From Butyrivibrio sp. INlla14 (GTDB taxonomy: Bacteria; Bacillota; Clostridia; Lachnospirales; Lachnospiraceae), in NCBI RefSeq assembly GCF_900102515.1, contig NZ_FMVS01000003.1:62001-126000 (forward strand): a stretch of 64,000 nt of DNA, in the 5' to 3' direction. A program made the position numbers and the translations under genes. Positions 27,387 to 35,626 of this stretch are shown here, in pieces (position 1 is the first letter of the stretch; each line of letters starts with the position of its first letter). The notes beneath the pieces are model-generated. The model saw only the letters and a program-made list of their open reading frames with translations, was not told the origin of the DNA and did not search any database.

Positions 27387-28568
27387 ATGTCAGTAGGTAT
27401 TCTGAGTAATGTAACTTCATACTCAAATATGTACACAGGTAAATCTTCATGGGGCGAATCTGCGTCAAAATCCACCTCTGGTCCAAGCATTGAAAATACT
27501 GAAGGTTCCAGTTCTGATATGCTGAGAAAACTGGAGTATAACCGCTGGAAACAGGAAAAGAAATCCAGCGTCGTTGAGCAAAGCGTAAGCTACGCTGACC
27601 AGCTTAAGGCCTCCAGAAAGAAATCTAAAGAAATATCTAATGAGAAGAAAAAACTTCAATATAGTTTCAAGAAAATTTCTTCACAAATTATCCGCAGTAA
27701 AAACTCGGTCAGTGCAAGGAGCGCCGTTCAGGCTGCAAAGCGCGAAGTAATGCGCCTAAAAAGACTTCGAAACACTGGCGAATACGATGATGAAGAGCTT
27801 CAGCTTGCTATAGATCACGCCAAATCAATGGAGCAGGTAGCAAGGAAAAAAGCCGTTCACCTGGAGCAGGAAGAAATGGTAGAGCGTCACCAAAAGGGCT
27901 TTGGTGCTGCGCTTGAGGAAATAGAAGATAAAAAGAAAGAAGACGAAGCTGAAAATCCTGAGGAATTGGAAGAACTTGAGGACAGCGAAGAATTAGCCGA
28001 TGCTGCTAATGATGGTGACCTTGATGTTGATCCCCAATACATTCCAGAGATGGATCTTCAATATGAACTCCAGCAGTCTCTTGAAGAATTATTAGCAGAA
28101 AACCAATACGAGCTAGAAGAAATGATGGCATCGATAGCAGAAAATACTGAGCAGGTTGCAGACACATCCTCACAGAGCATGACTGAAATGATGGATCAAA
28201 TGAATCAGGCCATGTCTGAGATGATGGAAGACCTTGATCTTACTGAATTGTCAGAGACTCTATATGCACCAGACCCCAATATGTCTGAAGATGATCTAAA
28301 AATGTTAAAGATCAAACACCGCGCAAAAGAGATGAAAGAAATCGCTGAAGCTGACAAAGAGTATCTCAAAGGCCTCATGGAACATGAGAAATCCAAGGCA
28401 GCAAACTCAAGTGCCATTTCAACAGGAAGCTCATCTCCTAGCCCCGCAACTATATTGGGCGGTAGCTCATCAAGCCAGATTACTCCAGTAATATCAATGC
28501 CCGGTGCCGCCATGGGCGGAGGAATCACCGCGCCCGCATCTTCTGGAGGTTTCAGTGTATCAATATGA
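27387..28568 (+). CDS. Acidic coiled-coil protein of unknown function
   Basis: I do not recognise a named family. The 393-residue protein has no signal peptide or membrane segment. It has a Ser-rich start (MSVGILSNVTSYSNMYTG), a basic region (about 55-110), a helical stretch with RSAVQAAKREVMRLKRLRN, then long acidic coiled coils (about 145-350, with methionine-rich TEMMDQMNQAMSEMMED) and a flexible Ser/Gly/Pro tail. The helical core looks like a protein seen in other Lachnospiraceae, but that is memory-based. ATG 27387 is preferred because GGAGGATG precedes it; a frame extension of 20 codons lacks one. Its stop codon overlaps the promoter region of the small antisense RNA. Confidence 0.7.
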   Translation: MSVGILSNVTSYSNMYTGKSSWGESASKSTSGPSIENTEGSSSDMLRKLEYNRWKQEKKSSVVEQSVSYADQLKASRKKSKEISNEKKKLQYSFKKISSQIIRSKNSVSARSAVQAAKREVMRLKRLRNTGEYDDEELQLAIDHAKSMEQVARKKAVHLEQEEMVERHQKGFGAALEEIEDKKKEDEAENPEELEELEDSEELADAANDGDLDVDPQYIPEMDLQYELQQSLEELLAENQYELEEMMASIAENTEQVADTSSQSMTEMMDQMNQAMSEMMEDLDLTELSETLYAPDPNMSEDDLKMLKIKHRAKEMKEIAEADKEYLKGLMEHEKSKAANSSAISTGSSSPSPATILGGSSSSQITPVISMPGAAMGGGITAPASSGGFSVSI

Positions 28569-28571
28569 TGC

Positions 28572-28599
28572 TTGATAATAACCTAGAATGTGATATTAT
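28572..28599 (+). promoter_or_regulatory. Promoter of the candidate antitoxin RNA
   Basis: TTGATA (28572-28577) and TATTAT (28594-28599) are 16 bases apart, giving a start near 28607. A related stretch (GAATG...GATAAAAT) precedes the opposing transcript on the minus strand at about 28890-28870. Confidence 0.6.
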
Positions 28600-28606
28600 A
28601 AAGATA

Positions 28607-28695
28607 CAAAAAGAGTGCTACCTGATAGAAGGTTGGCCAGTTTATTTAATCGTTAAAAACGACCGTTTCCTTGGCTTGGGCGGTCGTTTTTACTT
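28607..28695 (+). ncRNA. Candidate type I antitoxin RNA
   Basis: A roughly 90-base plus-strand transcript is predicted from the promoter at 28572-28599 to the shared terminator at 28655-28691. It is antisense to the last 13 codons of the small hydrophobic ORF on the minus strand and shares its terminator. It carries CTACCTG (28618-28624), complementary to CAGGTAG in the 5' leader of the opposing message (28847-28841), so the two RNAs could pair at both ends, as in Fst/par-type modules. No expression data. Confidence 0.5.
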
Positions 28696-28772
28696 ATGTA
28701 TTTTCCTACGGCAACGCCGGCAGAAAAAATCGATATTACAGCTGCAGCTGCACCTATAATCTCAATAATCAT
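28653..28772 (-). CDS. 39-residue hydrophobic peptide, type I toxin-like
   Basis: ATG 28772 follows a strong AAAGGAGGG ribosome-binding site and opens 39 codons to TAA at 28653. The peptide has one membrane helix (about residues 2-22, MIIEIIGAAAAVISIF then SAGVAVG) and a short polar, basic tail (KYISKNDRPSQGNGRF). This is the plan of Fst/TxpA-type toxins of Gram-positive type I modules, which insert in the membrane. The stop codon lies in the shared terminator stem. The message would have a long leader from about 28870. The toxin role is inference from size, helix, ribosome site and the antisense RNA; no direct homologue is identified. Confidence 0.6.
   Translation of the reverse strand: MIIEIIGAAAAVISIFSAGVAVGKYISKNDRPSQGNGRF
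28655..28691. terminator. Shared bidirectional terminator of the toxin-like locus
   Basis: A perfect 11-base stem (28655-28665 with 28681-28691, AAAAACGACCG type) closes on 15 bases and has T5 on either strand. Confidence 0.9.
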
Positions 28773-29132
28773 AAGCAGGCCCTCCTTTAGCAAGATTTTT
28801 GTTGAACAAAAACTCCTTTCTATAGGATATGGCCAACCGCCTACCTGTCATTTCTCTTGGTAGCACTCAACTTCATATTTTATCATGTCATTCCGGCATC
28901 GGATATAAATATTATTAAGCTAAAATATATGTATTATTCCGATGTTTGAAGATTTAAGCCCATCTATTCAATGCTGTTATATGTGATTCTTTATCCATGC
29001 TACAGACGTTCTGAATATTTTTGTTCTACACTGAAGAACTATAATAAGCAGTGCTGAGCCTATTGTACATATTATTCCCTTTACAAAAAATTCTCCACTA
29101 AGCTACTTGCTCTGTGAAGTCTTTTTTATATT

Positions 29133-29171
29133 AATGACTAAAAGACCTGGTCACCCAGGTCTTTTGTCATT
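29133..29171 (-). terminator. Terminator of the sugar kinase gene
   Basis: A 17-base-pair stem with one bulged T (29133-29150 with 29155-29171) closes on TCAC. It lies 54 bases after the kinase stop codon on the minus strand. Between this and the toxin-like locus (about 28,870-29,130) I see no gene, only AT-rich sequence with a CATCGGA/TCCGATG inverted pair at 28897/28938. Confidence 0.75.
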
Positions 29172-29224
29172 AGAGGTTTTATAAAGGAAATACGTTATGG
29201 CGAACGTAAATCGGCATTGCTATG

Positions 29225-30247
29225 TCAGCGGTTCAACTCACTAGTTGGCCCATCTGACTGGTGGTTTCTGATAATACTATCGATCTCTCTAAGATCGCTT
29301 GCTGGAAGGTCTCCAGGAATAGTATTCTTGACGCTTGATGTGGCATTACCATAGGCAAGAGCCTTGGCTACATCGTTGTATTTGAGCATTCCGTACAGAA
29401 CACCTGATACATAAGCATCTCCAGAACCAATTCTATCTATTACATCAATATCTGTATAAGGCTTCTCAGTAAAGAACTCATCTCTGTCTGCATCATAGAT
29501 TGTAGATGTAAAGTTATGCTTGCGAGGACTAATAACCTCTCTCTGTGTTGTACATACAATCTTTACAGGATACTCTTTGGTGTAGCTTCTCATGATGTCC
29601 TGAAGGTCGCCATCCTTCTGCATCATACGTCTTGATGTTTCCTCAGATACAAAGAGGATATCAACATATGGCAAGATATTCTTGATAGCTGCCCTTGCAT
29701 CCTCTTCGCTCCAGAGATTTGCTCTGTAGTTACAGTCAAAAGATACTAAGGCTCCGCCCTTCTTAAAGCGTTTTATCATCTCTGTAGCCACTTCGCAGGT
29801 ATTCTTGTTAAGAGCAAGAGATATGCCGCTTGTGTGGAACATTCTGGTGGAAGTGTAGACGCTTTCTGGAATCTCATCAAGAGTAATTCTGGTTATAGAT
29901 GAATTCATTCTATCGTAAACAATAGATGGCTTACGTGGCGCTGCGCCATTCTCGTAGTAGTAAATCCCAAGACGAGCCTCAGGTGACTCATCATAGATCA
30001 GATAGTCATCTGAAACACCCTCAAACCTTATTCTGTTCTTGATAAAAGTTCCAAGGGCATTCTGTGGAAGTCTGGATATCACACCTGTACGAAGTCCTAA
30101 AAGCGCAACTCCTGATGCCACATTAAGCTCGGAGCCACCAGCCCTCTTATCAAACACATCACCACGTGTCATACGTTCATAATTGGGTGGTGAAAGGCGA
30201 AGCATAATCTCACCGAAGGTTAAAAGATCAAATCTCTCGTCTCCCAT
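29225..30247 (-). CDS. PfkB-family sugar kinase, probable 2-keto-3-deoxygluconate kinase
   Basis: A 340-residue ribokinase-family protein. The opening LTFGEIMLRLSPPNYERM and GGSELNVASGVALLG segments are typical of KdgK-type kinases. The catalytic Asp is D277 in DRIGSGDAYVSG, with the usual anion-hole glycines. KdgK phosphorylates 2-keto-3-deoxygluconate from pectin/uronate breakdown to KDPG. No aldolase or uronate genes are adjacent, so the substrate assignment is moderate and other ketose substrates are possible. The upstream region carries a palindromic operator-like site. It is a single-gene unit ended by a strong terminator. Confidence 0.82.
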   Translation of the reverse strand: MGDERFDLLTFGEIMLRLSPPNYERMTRGDVFDKRAGGSELNVASGVALLGLRTGVISRLPQNALGTFIKNRIRFEGVSDDYLIYDESPEARLGIYYYENGAAPRKPSIVYDRMNSSITRITLDEIPESVYTSTRMFHTSGISLALNKNTCEVATEMIKRFKKGGALVSFDCNYRANLWSEEDARAAIKNILPYVDILFVSEETSRRMMQKDGDLQDIMRSYTKEYPVKIVCTTQREVISPRKHNFTSTIYDADRDEFFTEKPYTDIDVIDRIGSGDAYVSGVLYGMLKYNDVAKALAYGNATSSVKNTIPGDLPASDLREIDSIIRNHQSDGPTSELNR

Positions 30248-30337
30248 AATGGCCTCCTAGCATAAGTGTTAATACATCCATAAATTCAACGAAATCTTAT
30301 TGCTTACAATGCACATGATATATCAAAAGATATTCCA

Positions 30338-30353
30338 ATGTAAGTGCTTACAT
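30338..30353. promoter_or_regulatory. Operator-like palindrome upstream of the sugar kinase gene
   Basis: ATGTAAG-TG-CTTACAT has perfect 7-base arms. A related half (TTGCTTACAATG) lies near 30300. Both are in the 146-base gap between the kinase start and nrdG. This could bind a LacI or GntR repressor responding to the kinase substrate. Confidence 0.5.
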
Positions 30354-30393
30354 CGTACCAAATATGGAATATTTTGAATTAAAACGTTTAACT

Positions 30394-30942
30394 TTACAGT
30401 CTGGAGGTGTCTTTATCGTTATATTTTGACAGGACTACCTCGCCCTTCTCAAGCGTTGCCTTTACATCTATGACTCGCTGATTCTCAGAACCTCTAAATC
30501 TAAGCATCAGATTCTTTTTATCCAGCATAAACTCCCCATCCACAAGTACATCTGTCATTGAGAGGATAGCATCTGTGTCTTCGCTGTGACACCTTTTGTT
30601 ATCAGGATCAGTGAGCTCCTCCCATAGATATCCTGAGTAAATCCATATGGTAGCCTTGGGAACTTCTCTTTTTATACGCTCTATAAGGGGCTTTATCTCC
30701 TTCTGGTTTACAACTTCCATAGGCTCTCCACCAAGGATAGTAAGGCCTGCGATGTATTCAGGCTTTAAGGATTCCACGATATCATCCTCAACCTCTTTGG
30801 TATAAGGCACTCCATAATTAAAGTCCCAGGTCATCTCGTTGAAGCACCCCTTACAGTGATGAGTACATCCGCTTACAAACAGAGCTGTCCTACATCCTAT
30901 GCCGTTAGCTACATCGTTATAATAAACCTGCCCGTAGTTCAT
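30394..30942 (-). CDS. nrdG: Anaerobic ribonucleotide reductase activating enzyme
   Basis: NrdG is a radical SAM enzyme that installs the glycyl radical on NrdD. The 182-residue protein has the three-cysteine 4Fe-4S motif C-x3-C-x2-C in GCTHHCKGCFN (about residues 26-36), followed by the TWDFNYG segment and the GGEPM motif typical of this family. Size is standard. It lies 114 bases after nrdD on the same strand, with a hairpin between that may lower its expression relative to nrdD. Confidence 0.95.
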   Translation of the reverse strand: MNYGQVYYNDVANGIGCRTALFVSGCTHHCKGCFNEMTWDFNYGVPYTKEVEDDIVESLKPEYIAGLTILGGEPMEVVNQKEIKPLIERIKREVPKATIWIYSGYLWEELTDPDNKRCHSEDTDAILSMTDVLVDGEFMLDKKNLMLRFRGSENQRVIDVKATLEKGEVVLSKYNDKDTSRL

Positions 30943-30961
30943 ATTTCTAGCCTTTCTACAA

Positions 30962-30991
30962 CAAAAGCCGGGGCAACTCTCCCGGCTCTTG
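30962..30991 (-). terminator. Hairpin between nrdD and nrdG
   Basis: An 11-base stem of AGCCGGG type (30962-30972 with 30981-30991, one G-T pair) has few T residues after it. A partial terminator would reduce nrdG relative to nrdD. Confidence 0.55.
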
Positions 30992-31056
30992 TTTCTATTT
31001 CAATTTCATAATCCCCCGCGTGTCTACCTACCACGCATTATTTCAAAAGAGTCTTA

Positions 31057-33288
31057 TTAGAGCTTAGGATTGCTCATGTGAAGCACTCTTTCTTTTATCT
31101 CCTGTGTACGTCCCTGGTTCCAGTACTGAGTACCGATGTATCCACATGTACGTCTAGCAACGTTCATCTTGTTCTGATCACGGTTTCCGCAGTTAGGGCA
31201 CTCCCAAATAAGCTTGCCGTCTGTATCTGTAACTATCTTGATCTCTCCGTCATAACCACAGCACTGGCAATAATCTGACTTGGTATTTAGCTCAGCATAC
31301 ATGATGTTCTCATAAATGTACTTCATTACTGAGATTACAGCATCGATGTTGCTGTTCATATCAGGAACTTCTACATAACTGATAGCTCCTCCTGGAGAAA
31401 GAGCCTGGAACTCTGATTCAAACTTGAGCTTAGTGAATGCGTCAATCTGCTCTGTTACATGAACGTGGTAGCTATTTGTAATATAGTTCTTGTCAGTAAC
31501 TTCTGGGATAATTCCAAAACGCTTCTGGAGGCATTTTGCAAACTTATAAGTTGTTGACTCAAGTGGTGTTCCGTAAAGGCTGAAGGCAACATTGGTCTCA
31601 GCTCTCCACTTTGCGCACTTGTCATTTAAAAACTGCATAACCTTAAGCGCGAAATCTTTTCCCTTAGGATCAGTATGAGAAACACCCTTCATGTACTTGG
31701 TACACTCGCAAAGTCCAGCGTAACCAAGAGAAATAGTTGAATAATTTCCAAAAAGGAGTGGATCAATTACCTCACCCTTCTGTAATCTGGCAAGTGCTCC
31801 GTTCTGCCAGAGGATTGGTGCTACGTCTGAAGGAGTTCCAAGGAGCCTGTTGTGTCTGCACATAAGTGCTCTCTTACAAAGCTCAGTTCTCTCTTCAAGG
31901 ATTTCCCAGAACTTCTCTTCACTCTTGTAGGAAGAGCAAGCTACATCAACAAGGTTGATAGTAACAACGCCCTGGTTGAAACGGCCGTAGTACTTGTGGT
32001 CGCCCTCTTTATAGTTAAGAGCATGTGATTTGTTGCCCTGATTGCAAAGGCCCTCAGCATTCTCTTCACTATCTGGTGTCAGGAAAGATCTGCATCCCAT
32101 ACATGGATATACATCACCTTTCTTGAGTTCTTTCATTTTCTTGGCTGAGATGTAATCTGGAACAAGTCTCTTGGCTGTACACTTTGCAGCAAGCTCTGTG
32201 AGGTACCAGTACTTGGAATCCTCGTGAATATTGTCCTCATCAAGAACATAGATCAGTTTAGGGAATGCAGGTGTGATAAGCTGTCCCTTCTCGTTCTTGA
32301 CACCAAGAATACGCTGCTTGAGCATCTCCTCGATCACCATTGCAAGATCTTCTCTCTGCTGTCCCTCTGGAACCTCATCTAGATACATGAAAACAGTGAT
32401 GAATGGAGCCTGTCCATTTGTTGTCATAAGAGTGATGACCTGATACTGAATAACCTGGCATCCTCTCTCAATTTCCTTTCTAACACGCATCTCTGCGATC
32501 TCATCTACCTGCTTCTTGTTGACCTTGACTCCAGCAGTTTCAAACTCAAGAGCAACCTCCTTGCGGAACTTCTGTCTGCTCACGTCAACGAAAGGAACAA
32601 GGTGTGAAAGAGTTATGCTCTGTCCACCATACTGTGAGCTGGCTATCTGCGCAATTGCCTGTGTTGCAATGTTACAAGCAGTTGAAAAGCTCTTGGGACG
32701 CTCGATCATGGTTTCAGAAATAACTGTTCCGTTCTGGAGCATATCCTCAAGGTTTACAAGACAGCAGTTGTGCATGTGCTGTGCAAAATAGTCTGAATCA
32801 TGGAAGTGGATAAGTCCCTCTTCATGGGCCTTAACAACATCCTCAGGCAAAAGAAATCTTCTGGTAATATCCTTGCTGACTTCTCCAGCCATATAGTCTC
32901 TCTGTACGCTGTTAACAGTAGGATTCTTGTTGGAATTTTCCTGCTTGACCTCTTCGTTATTGCACTCGATAAGAGACATGATCTGCTCATCTGTTGTGTT
33001 GGATTTTCTAACAAGGGCGTGCTTATAACGATATGTAATATATTTTCTGGCAACATCATACTTACCAGCCTTCATAAGGCCATCCTCAACCATATCCTGG
33101 ATTTCCTCAACGCTGGCGGCACGAGTAAGTGTTGCGCATAATTTCTCTACACTTGTGGCAATATCAATGATCTGGCCATGGGTCAGCTTCTTCTCCTCAG
33201 TGACCTCGTTGTTGGCCTTCTCAATAGCTGCAATGATCTTGCTGACATCAAATGCAACCTCTTTACCACTTCTCTTGATGATCTTCAT
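31057..33288 (-). CDS. nrdD: Anaerobic (class III) ribonucleoside-triphosphate reductase
   Basis: NrdD makes deoxyribonucleotides without oxygen, using a glycyl radical and formate or thiols. The 743-residue protein starts with an ATP-cone regulatory domain (about 1-95, KIIKRSGKEVAFD), then the ten-stranded catalytic barrel, a zinc site near the end (CQCCGYDGEI and CPNCGNRD) and the radical loop RRTCGYIGTQYW; by alignment with RVCGY the radical glycine is G716. Radical use explains the dependence on nrdG. The upstream region carries tandem NrdR-like boxes. Confidence 0.97.
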   Translation of the reverse strand: MKIIKRSGKEVAFDVSKIIAAIEKANNEVTEEKKLTHGQIIDIATSVEKLCATLTRAASVEEIQDMVEDGLMKAGKYDVARKYITYRYKHALVRKSNTTDEQIMSLIECNNEEVKQENSNKNPTVNSVQRDYMAGEVSKDITRRFLLPEDVVKAHEEGLIHFHDSDYFAQHMHNCCLVNLEDMLQNGTVISETMIERPKSFSTACNIATQAIAQIASSQYGGQSITLSHLVPFVDVSRQKFRKEVALEFETAGVKVNKKQVDEIAEMRVRKEIERGCQVIQYQVITLMTTNGQAPFITVFMYLDEVPEGQQREDLAMVIEEMLKQRILGVKNEKGQLITPAFPKLIYVLDEDNIHEDSKYWYLTELAAKCTAKRLVPDYISAKKMKELKKGDVYPCMGCRSFLTPDSEENAEGLCNQGNKSHALNYKEGDHKYYGRFNQGVVTINLVDVACSSYKSEEKFWEILEERTELCKRALMCRHNRLLGTPSDVAPILWQNGALARLQKGEVIDPLLFGNYSTISLGYAGLCECTKYMKGVSHTDPKGKDFALKVMQFLNDKCAKWRAETNVAFSLYGTPLESTTYKFAKCLQKRFGIIPEVTDKNYITNSYHVHVTEQIDAFTKLKFESEFQALSPGGAISYVEVPDMNSNIDAVISVMKYIYENIMYAELNTKSDYCQCCGYDGEIKIVTDTDGKLIWECPNCGNRDQNKMNVARRTCGYIGTQYWNQGRTQEIKERVLHMSNPKL

Positions 33289-33402
33289 AGGAACCCCCTC
33301 TAAATAAACTAAAAACTATTATATAAACTGGTTTTTGACCATAAAAAATATGTTTGTCATGCAGAAAGCTGGCATGAAAACATATTTTAATTTGTTTGAA
33401 AT

Positions 33403-33449
33403 CACAATATCTTGTAGTTACATTAAAATAATAATACAATATTTTGTTA
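33403..33449. promoter_or_regulatory. Tandem NrdR-like boxes upstream of nrdD
   Basis: CACAATATCTTGTAG (33403-33417) and TACAATATTTTGTTA (33435-33449) both resemble the NrdR consensus (ACACWATATATWGTGT type, CAATAT core). Their spacing of 32 bases is three helical turns, as known for NrdR sites. They lie 115-160 bases from the nrdD start. nrdR itself is not in the window. Confidence 0.6.
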
Positions 33450-33467
33450 ATTTCAAGTCTATTAATT

Positions 33468-34286
33468 TCAGAGTTTTCGAACCTCTTCGAGGCGATTATG
33501 CAGTCTTTTCAAGTGTTCCAGAGTTTTCTCATCTTCAATAAATTTTTTTGAGAAATAATATTCCGTTTTAGACTGCCCCAACATCTTGTGGTAGTCATCA
33601 AAATAGACCTCTGTATCTTGATCTGTATTCATATCAAGTGAAAGAACGTCTGCAAGATGATGAACAGTACCAAAATTACCATCTACCAAAAGCGTATCTG
33701 CGCCAAAGAAATCCCTGAATGCTGGCTTGAAATAGTTAAAATGAGTGCATCCTAAAACCAGTGCACTATATTTAGATGCATCATGATCTGCAAATGAGTT
33801 TCTAATATACTCAATTACTTCTGGCGTGTCAAACATCTCTTTTTCTGCGAATTCTACTAGCTTTGGCATGGGTTTAAGGTCTACTCTATGCTCCTCATCT
33901 ACCCTGTGAAGAAGGTCTCTTAATTTATCCTCTCTGATGGTAACTGGAGTGGCTATTACCATGATCCTTTTTTCATCAGTTCCCTCTACAGCTGGCTTGA
34001 CAGCTGGCTCCATACCAAGGATTGGGATGTCAAAGCGGCGTCTTAGCTCCTTAATAGCAACACTTGTGGCTGTATTGCAGGCTACAACAAGTGCATCTGC
34101 GCCTTTATCTATGAGAAATTGAGCGTTATCAATGGCAAAGCCAACTATCTCCTCTGGAGTCTTAGTTCCATAAGGAACATGCTCAGTATCTGCGTAAAAT
34201 ATGTATTCTTGCCCCGGAAGTCTGTGGTAAGCCTCATGTAGTACGGACAGCCCACCTATCCCGGAATCAAAAATTCCTATTTTCAT
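33468..34286 (-). CDS. murI: Glutamate racemase
   Basis: MurI makes D-glutamate for peptidoglycan. The 272-residue protein begins KIGIFDSGIGGLSVL and has the two catalytic cysteines in their family settings: C70 in VVACNTATSVA and C180 in VLGCTHFNY. Length is normal. It is divergent from the small unknown gene at 34336 and ends close to the NrdR-like boxes of nrdD, with no clear terminator between. Confidence 0.94.
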   Translation of the reverse strand: MKIGIFDSGIGGLSVLHEAYHRLPGQEYIFYADTEHVPYGTKTPEEIVGFAIDNAQFLIDKGADALVVACNTATSVAIKELRRRFDIPILGMEPAVKPAVEGTDEKRIMVIATPVTIREDKLRDLLHRVDEEHRVDLKPMPKLVEFAEKEMFDTPEVIEYIRNSFADHDASKYSALVLGCTHFNYFKPAFRDFFGADTLLVDGNFGTVHHLADVLSLDMNTDQDTEVYFDDYHKMLGQSKTEYYFSKKFIEDEKTLEHLKRLHNRLEEVRKL

Positions 34287-34335
34287 ATGCTTTTCCTATC
34301 TTTACTTTTTCTTTTAAAACAATTAATCTTAATTT

Positions 34336-34785
34336 ATGAGCGAAAAAAAATTTGATGAATTACAAAAATTATATGATAACTCCAAGGTAGGTTCCCTTGT
34401 CCAGGAAATCTGCGAATACTACGCAACCCTTGATGGCTACGAAGATAACTCCTACCAGGATGAGATTGAACCACCAGAAATAGTGGAGTCAGTCTATCTT
34501 TTGTTCTGCACTCAGAGTCGTGAACAGATTCTGGATGAACTTGCTATTGTGCAAAAAAAATATCCCGAACTTTATAGATCCTTAAGCGGGATGCACAATA
34601 CTCTTTTGATCAATATGGATTATCGCTCACTTGAAAAAAGCTGCGGAGAAAGAATCGCGCAGTATGCTCAGAACACTTCTCTGGAAGAGGTCCTTAGCTG
34701 CGCTGAATCCTGTTCTCGTACCAGCGACAATCTGTCCGAAGCTGTGGATAAGTTCTACACCTGGCTCCACAGCCGCAGAAGATGA
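34336..34785 (+). CDS. Small unknown helical protein
   Basis: I do not recognise this 149-residue protein. It lacks a signal or membrane segment, is mainly helical and acidic, with five cysteines (LFCTQ, EKSCGER, LSCAESCSR), and ends in a basic HSRRR. The start codon has no clear ribosome-binding site (AT-rich AATCTTAATTT precedes it). It stands alone, divergent from murI and convergent with the SH3b membrane protein, whose stop codon is ten bases away. It may be specific to this group of bacteria. Confidence 0.6.
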   Translation: MSEKKFDELQKLYDNSKVGSLVQEICEYYATLDGYEDNSYQDEIEPPEIVESVYLLFCTQSREQILDELAIVQKKYPELYRSLSGMHNTLLINMDYRSLEKSCGERIAQYAQNTSLEEVLSCAESCSRTSDNLSEAVDKFYTWLHSRRR

Positions 34786-34794
34786 TCCATGTCA

Positions 34795-35580
34795 TTATTT
34801 TACTTCAAGGTATTTCATTGATGCATATAATCTCTGACCATTGTATTCAACAAGCGCCCAGCTATTATCTGCATTCACTGCAACTCTTTTAAGTTCCGTA
34901 CCCTTGTTTACAGTTCCCATAACTGTGTCTTTACTGCTGGAATTATCAACAGATCTTAAATTGAGCATCTCAGCTGTAACTACAACTGTGTCATTTTTCT
35001 CTGTATATCCGCTAGGAAGCGCCAGTTCTGAAACTGATACCTGCTCTTCATCCGGATCTGGTGCCAGATATCTGTCGTAAACCTTGACCTTTAATACAAT
35101 TGCTAAAAAGGCCAAAATGATAACTCCAGTGATGATAGAAGAGATTCTTACGAACAGTTCAATTGGGAATCCTCCCTCAGAATCTTCCTCTTCGTCATAG
35201 CCCTCATCATATCCATCTTCGTAGTCTTCATCGTAATCGGGATCATAGTCATCTTCATAATCCCTGCCATCATTTCCAGGCAAGTCCTTGTTCCAGGCAT
35301 TGTCAACTAACTGACTGTAGTCATCCTGTGAATACTGGGGCTGAGGCTGCACTGGCTGCTGATACTGCGGCTGAGCATATTGCTGCGCCGCCTCCTGCAT
35401 CGGTGGTCTATTCTGTGCCAGCTCTCTTTCCTGCTCCTTCTGCCTCTCCTGATAGAACTCCTCTCGCTCCTCGGCATTAAAGAAGTTCATTGGGTCTTCT
35501 ATCTGGATATCAATATCTGTTGTATCCCCGACGTTGTCTTTTCTCTTGTAGTCTTCAAATTTAGTAATCTTATCCGCCAA
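34795..35580 (-). CDS. Membrane-anchored SH3b-domain protein
   Basis: A 261-residue protein with a cytosolic N-terminal half (ADKITKFEDYKRKD..., a Q/P-rich linker with PQYQQPVQPQPQY, and a D/E/Y-rich acidic stretch), one membrane segment (about 155-178) and an outer C-terminal SH3b-like domain (MLNLRSVDNSSSKDTVMGTV...). SH3b domains often bind cell wall. I prefer the TTG at 35580, which has GAGGT upstream; the frame opens further at an ATG (35631) that lies inside the trxA gene and its terminator. It follows trxA closely. Confidence 0.75.
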   Translation of the reverse strand: MADKITKFEDYKRKDNVGDTTDIDIQIEDPMNFFNAEEREEFYQERQKEQERELAQNRPPMQEAAQQYAQPQYQQPVQPQPQYSQDDYSQLVDNAWNKDLPGNDGRDYEDDYDPDYDEDYEDGYDEGYDEEEDSEGGFPIELFVRISSIITGVIILAFLAIVLKVKVYDRYLAPDPDEEQVSVSELALPSGYTEKNDTVVVTAEMLNLRSVDNSSSKDTVMGTVNKGTELKRVAVNADNSWALVEYNGQRLYASMKYLEVK

Positions 35581-35598
35581 CGTTTCTACCTCTAAAGT

Positions 35599-35626
35599 AA
35601 AGTGCTGACCTTTAGGCCAGCACTTT
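35599..35626 (-). terminator. Hairpin formed by the 3' end of trxA
   Basis: Twelve-base arms (35599-35610 and 35615-35626, one mismatch or wobble) close on four bases. The trxA stop codon sits in the loop region. Followed by ACTTTAG only, so termination may be partial, allowing expression of the SH3b gene 19 bases further on. Confidence 0.6.

Larger units (their letters stand above)
28613..28868. repeat. Inverted repeats flanking the toxin-like locus
   Basis: GAGTGCTACC (28613-28622) is inverted at 28859-28868, and GGTTGGCCA (28631-28639) is inverted at 28830-28838. The right copy has about 14 extra bases between the two blocks. Both opposing transcripts thus begin with the same sequence, as if the promoter and leader had been duplicated in inverted orientation. 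Confidence 0.75.

Noticed and set aside
28897..28944. CATCGGA/TCCGATG inverted pair as a terminator
   Set aside because: The arms are only seven bases with a 34-base gap and no T run; kept only as a note beside the toxin-like locus.
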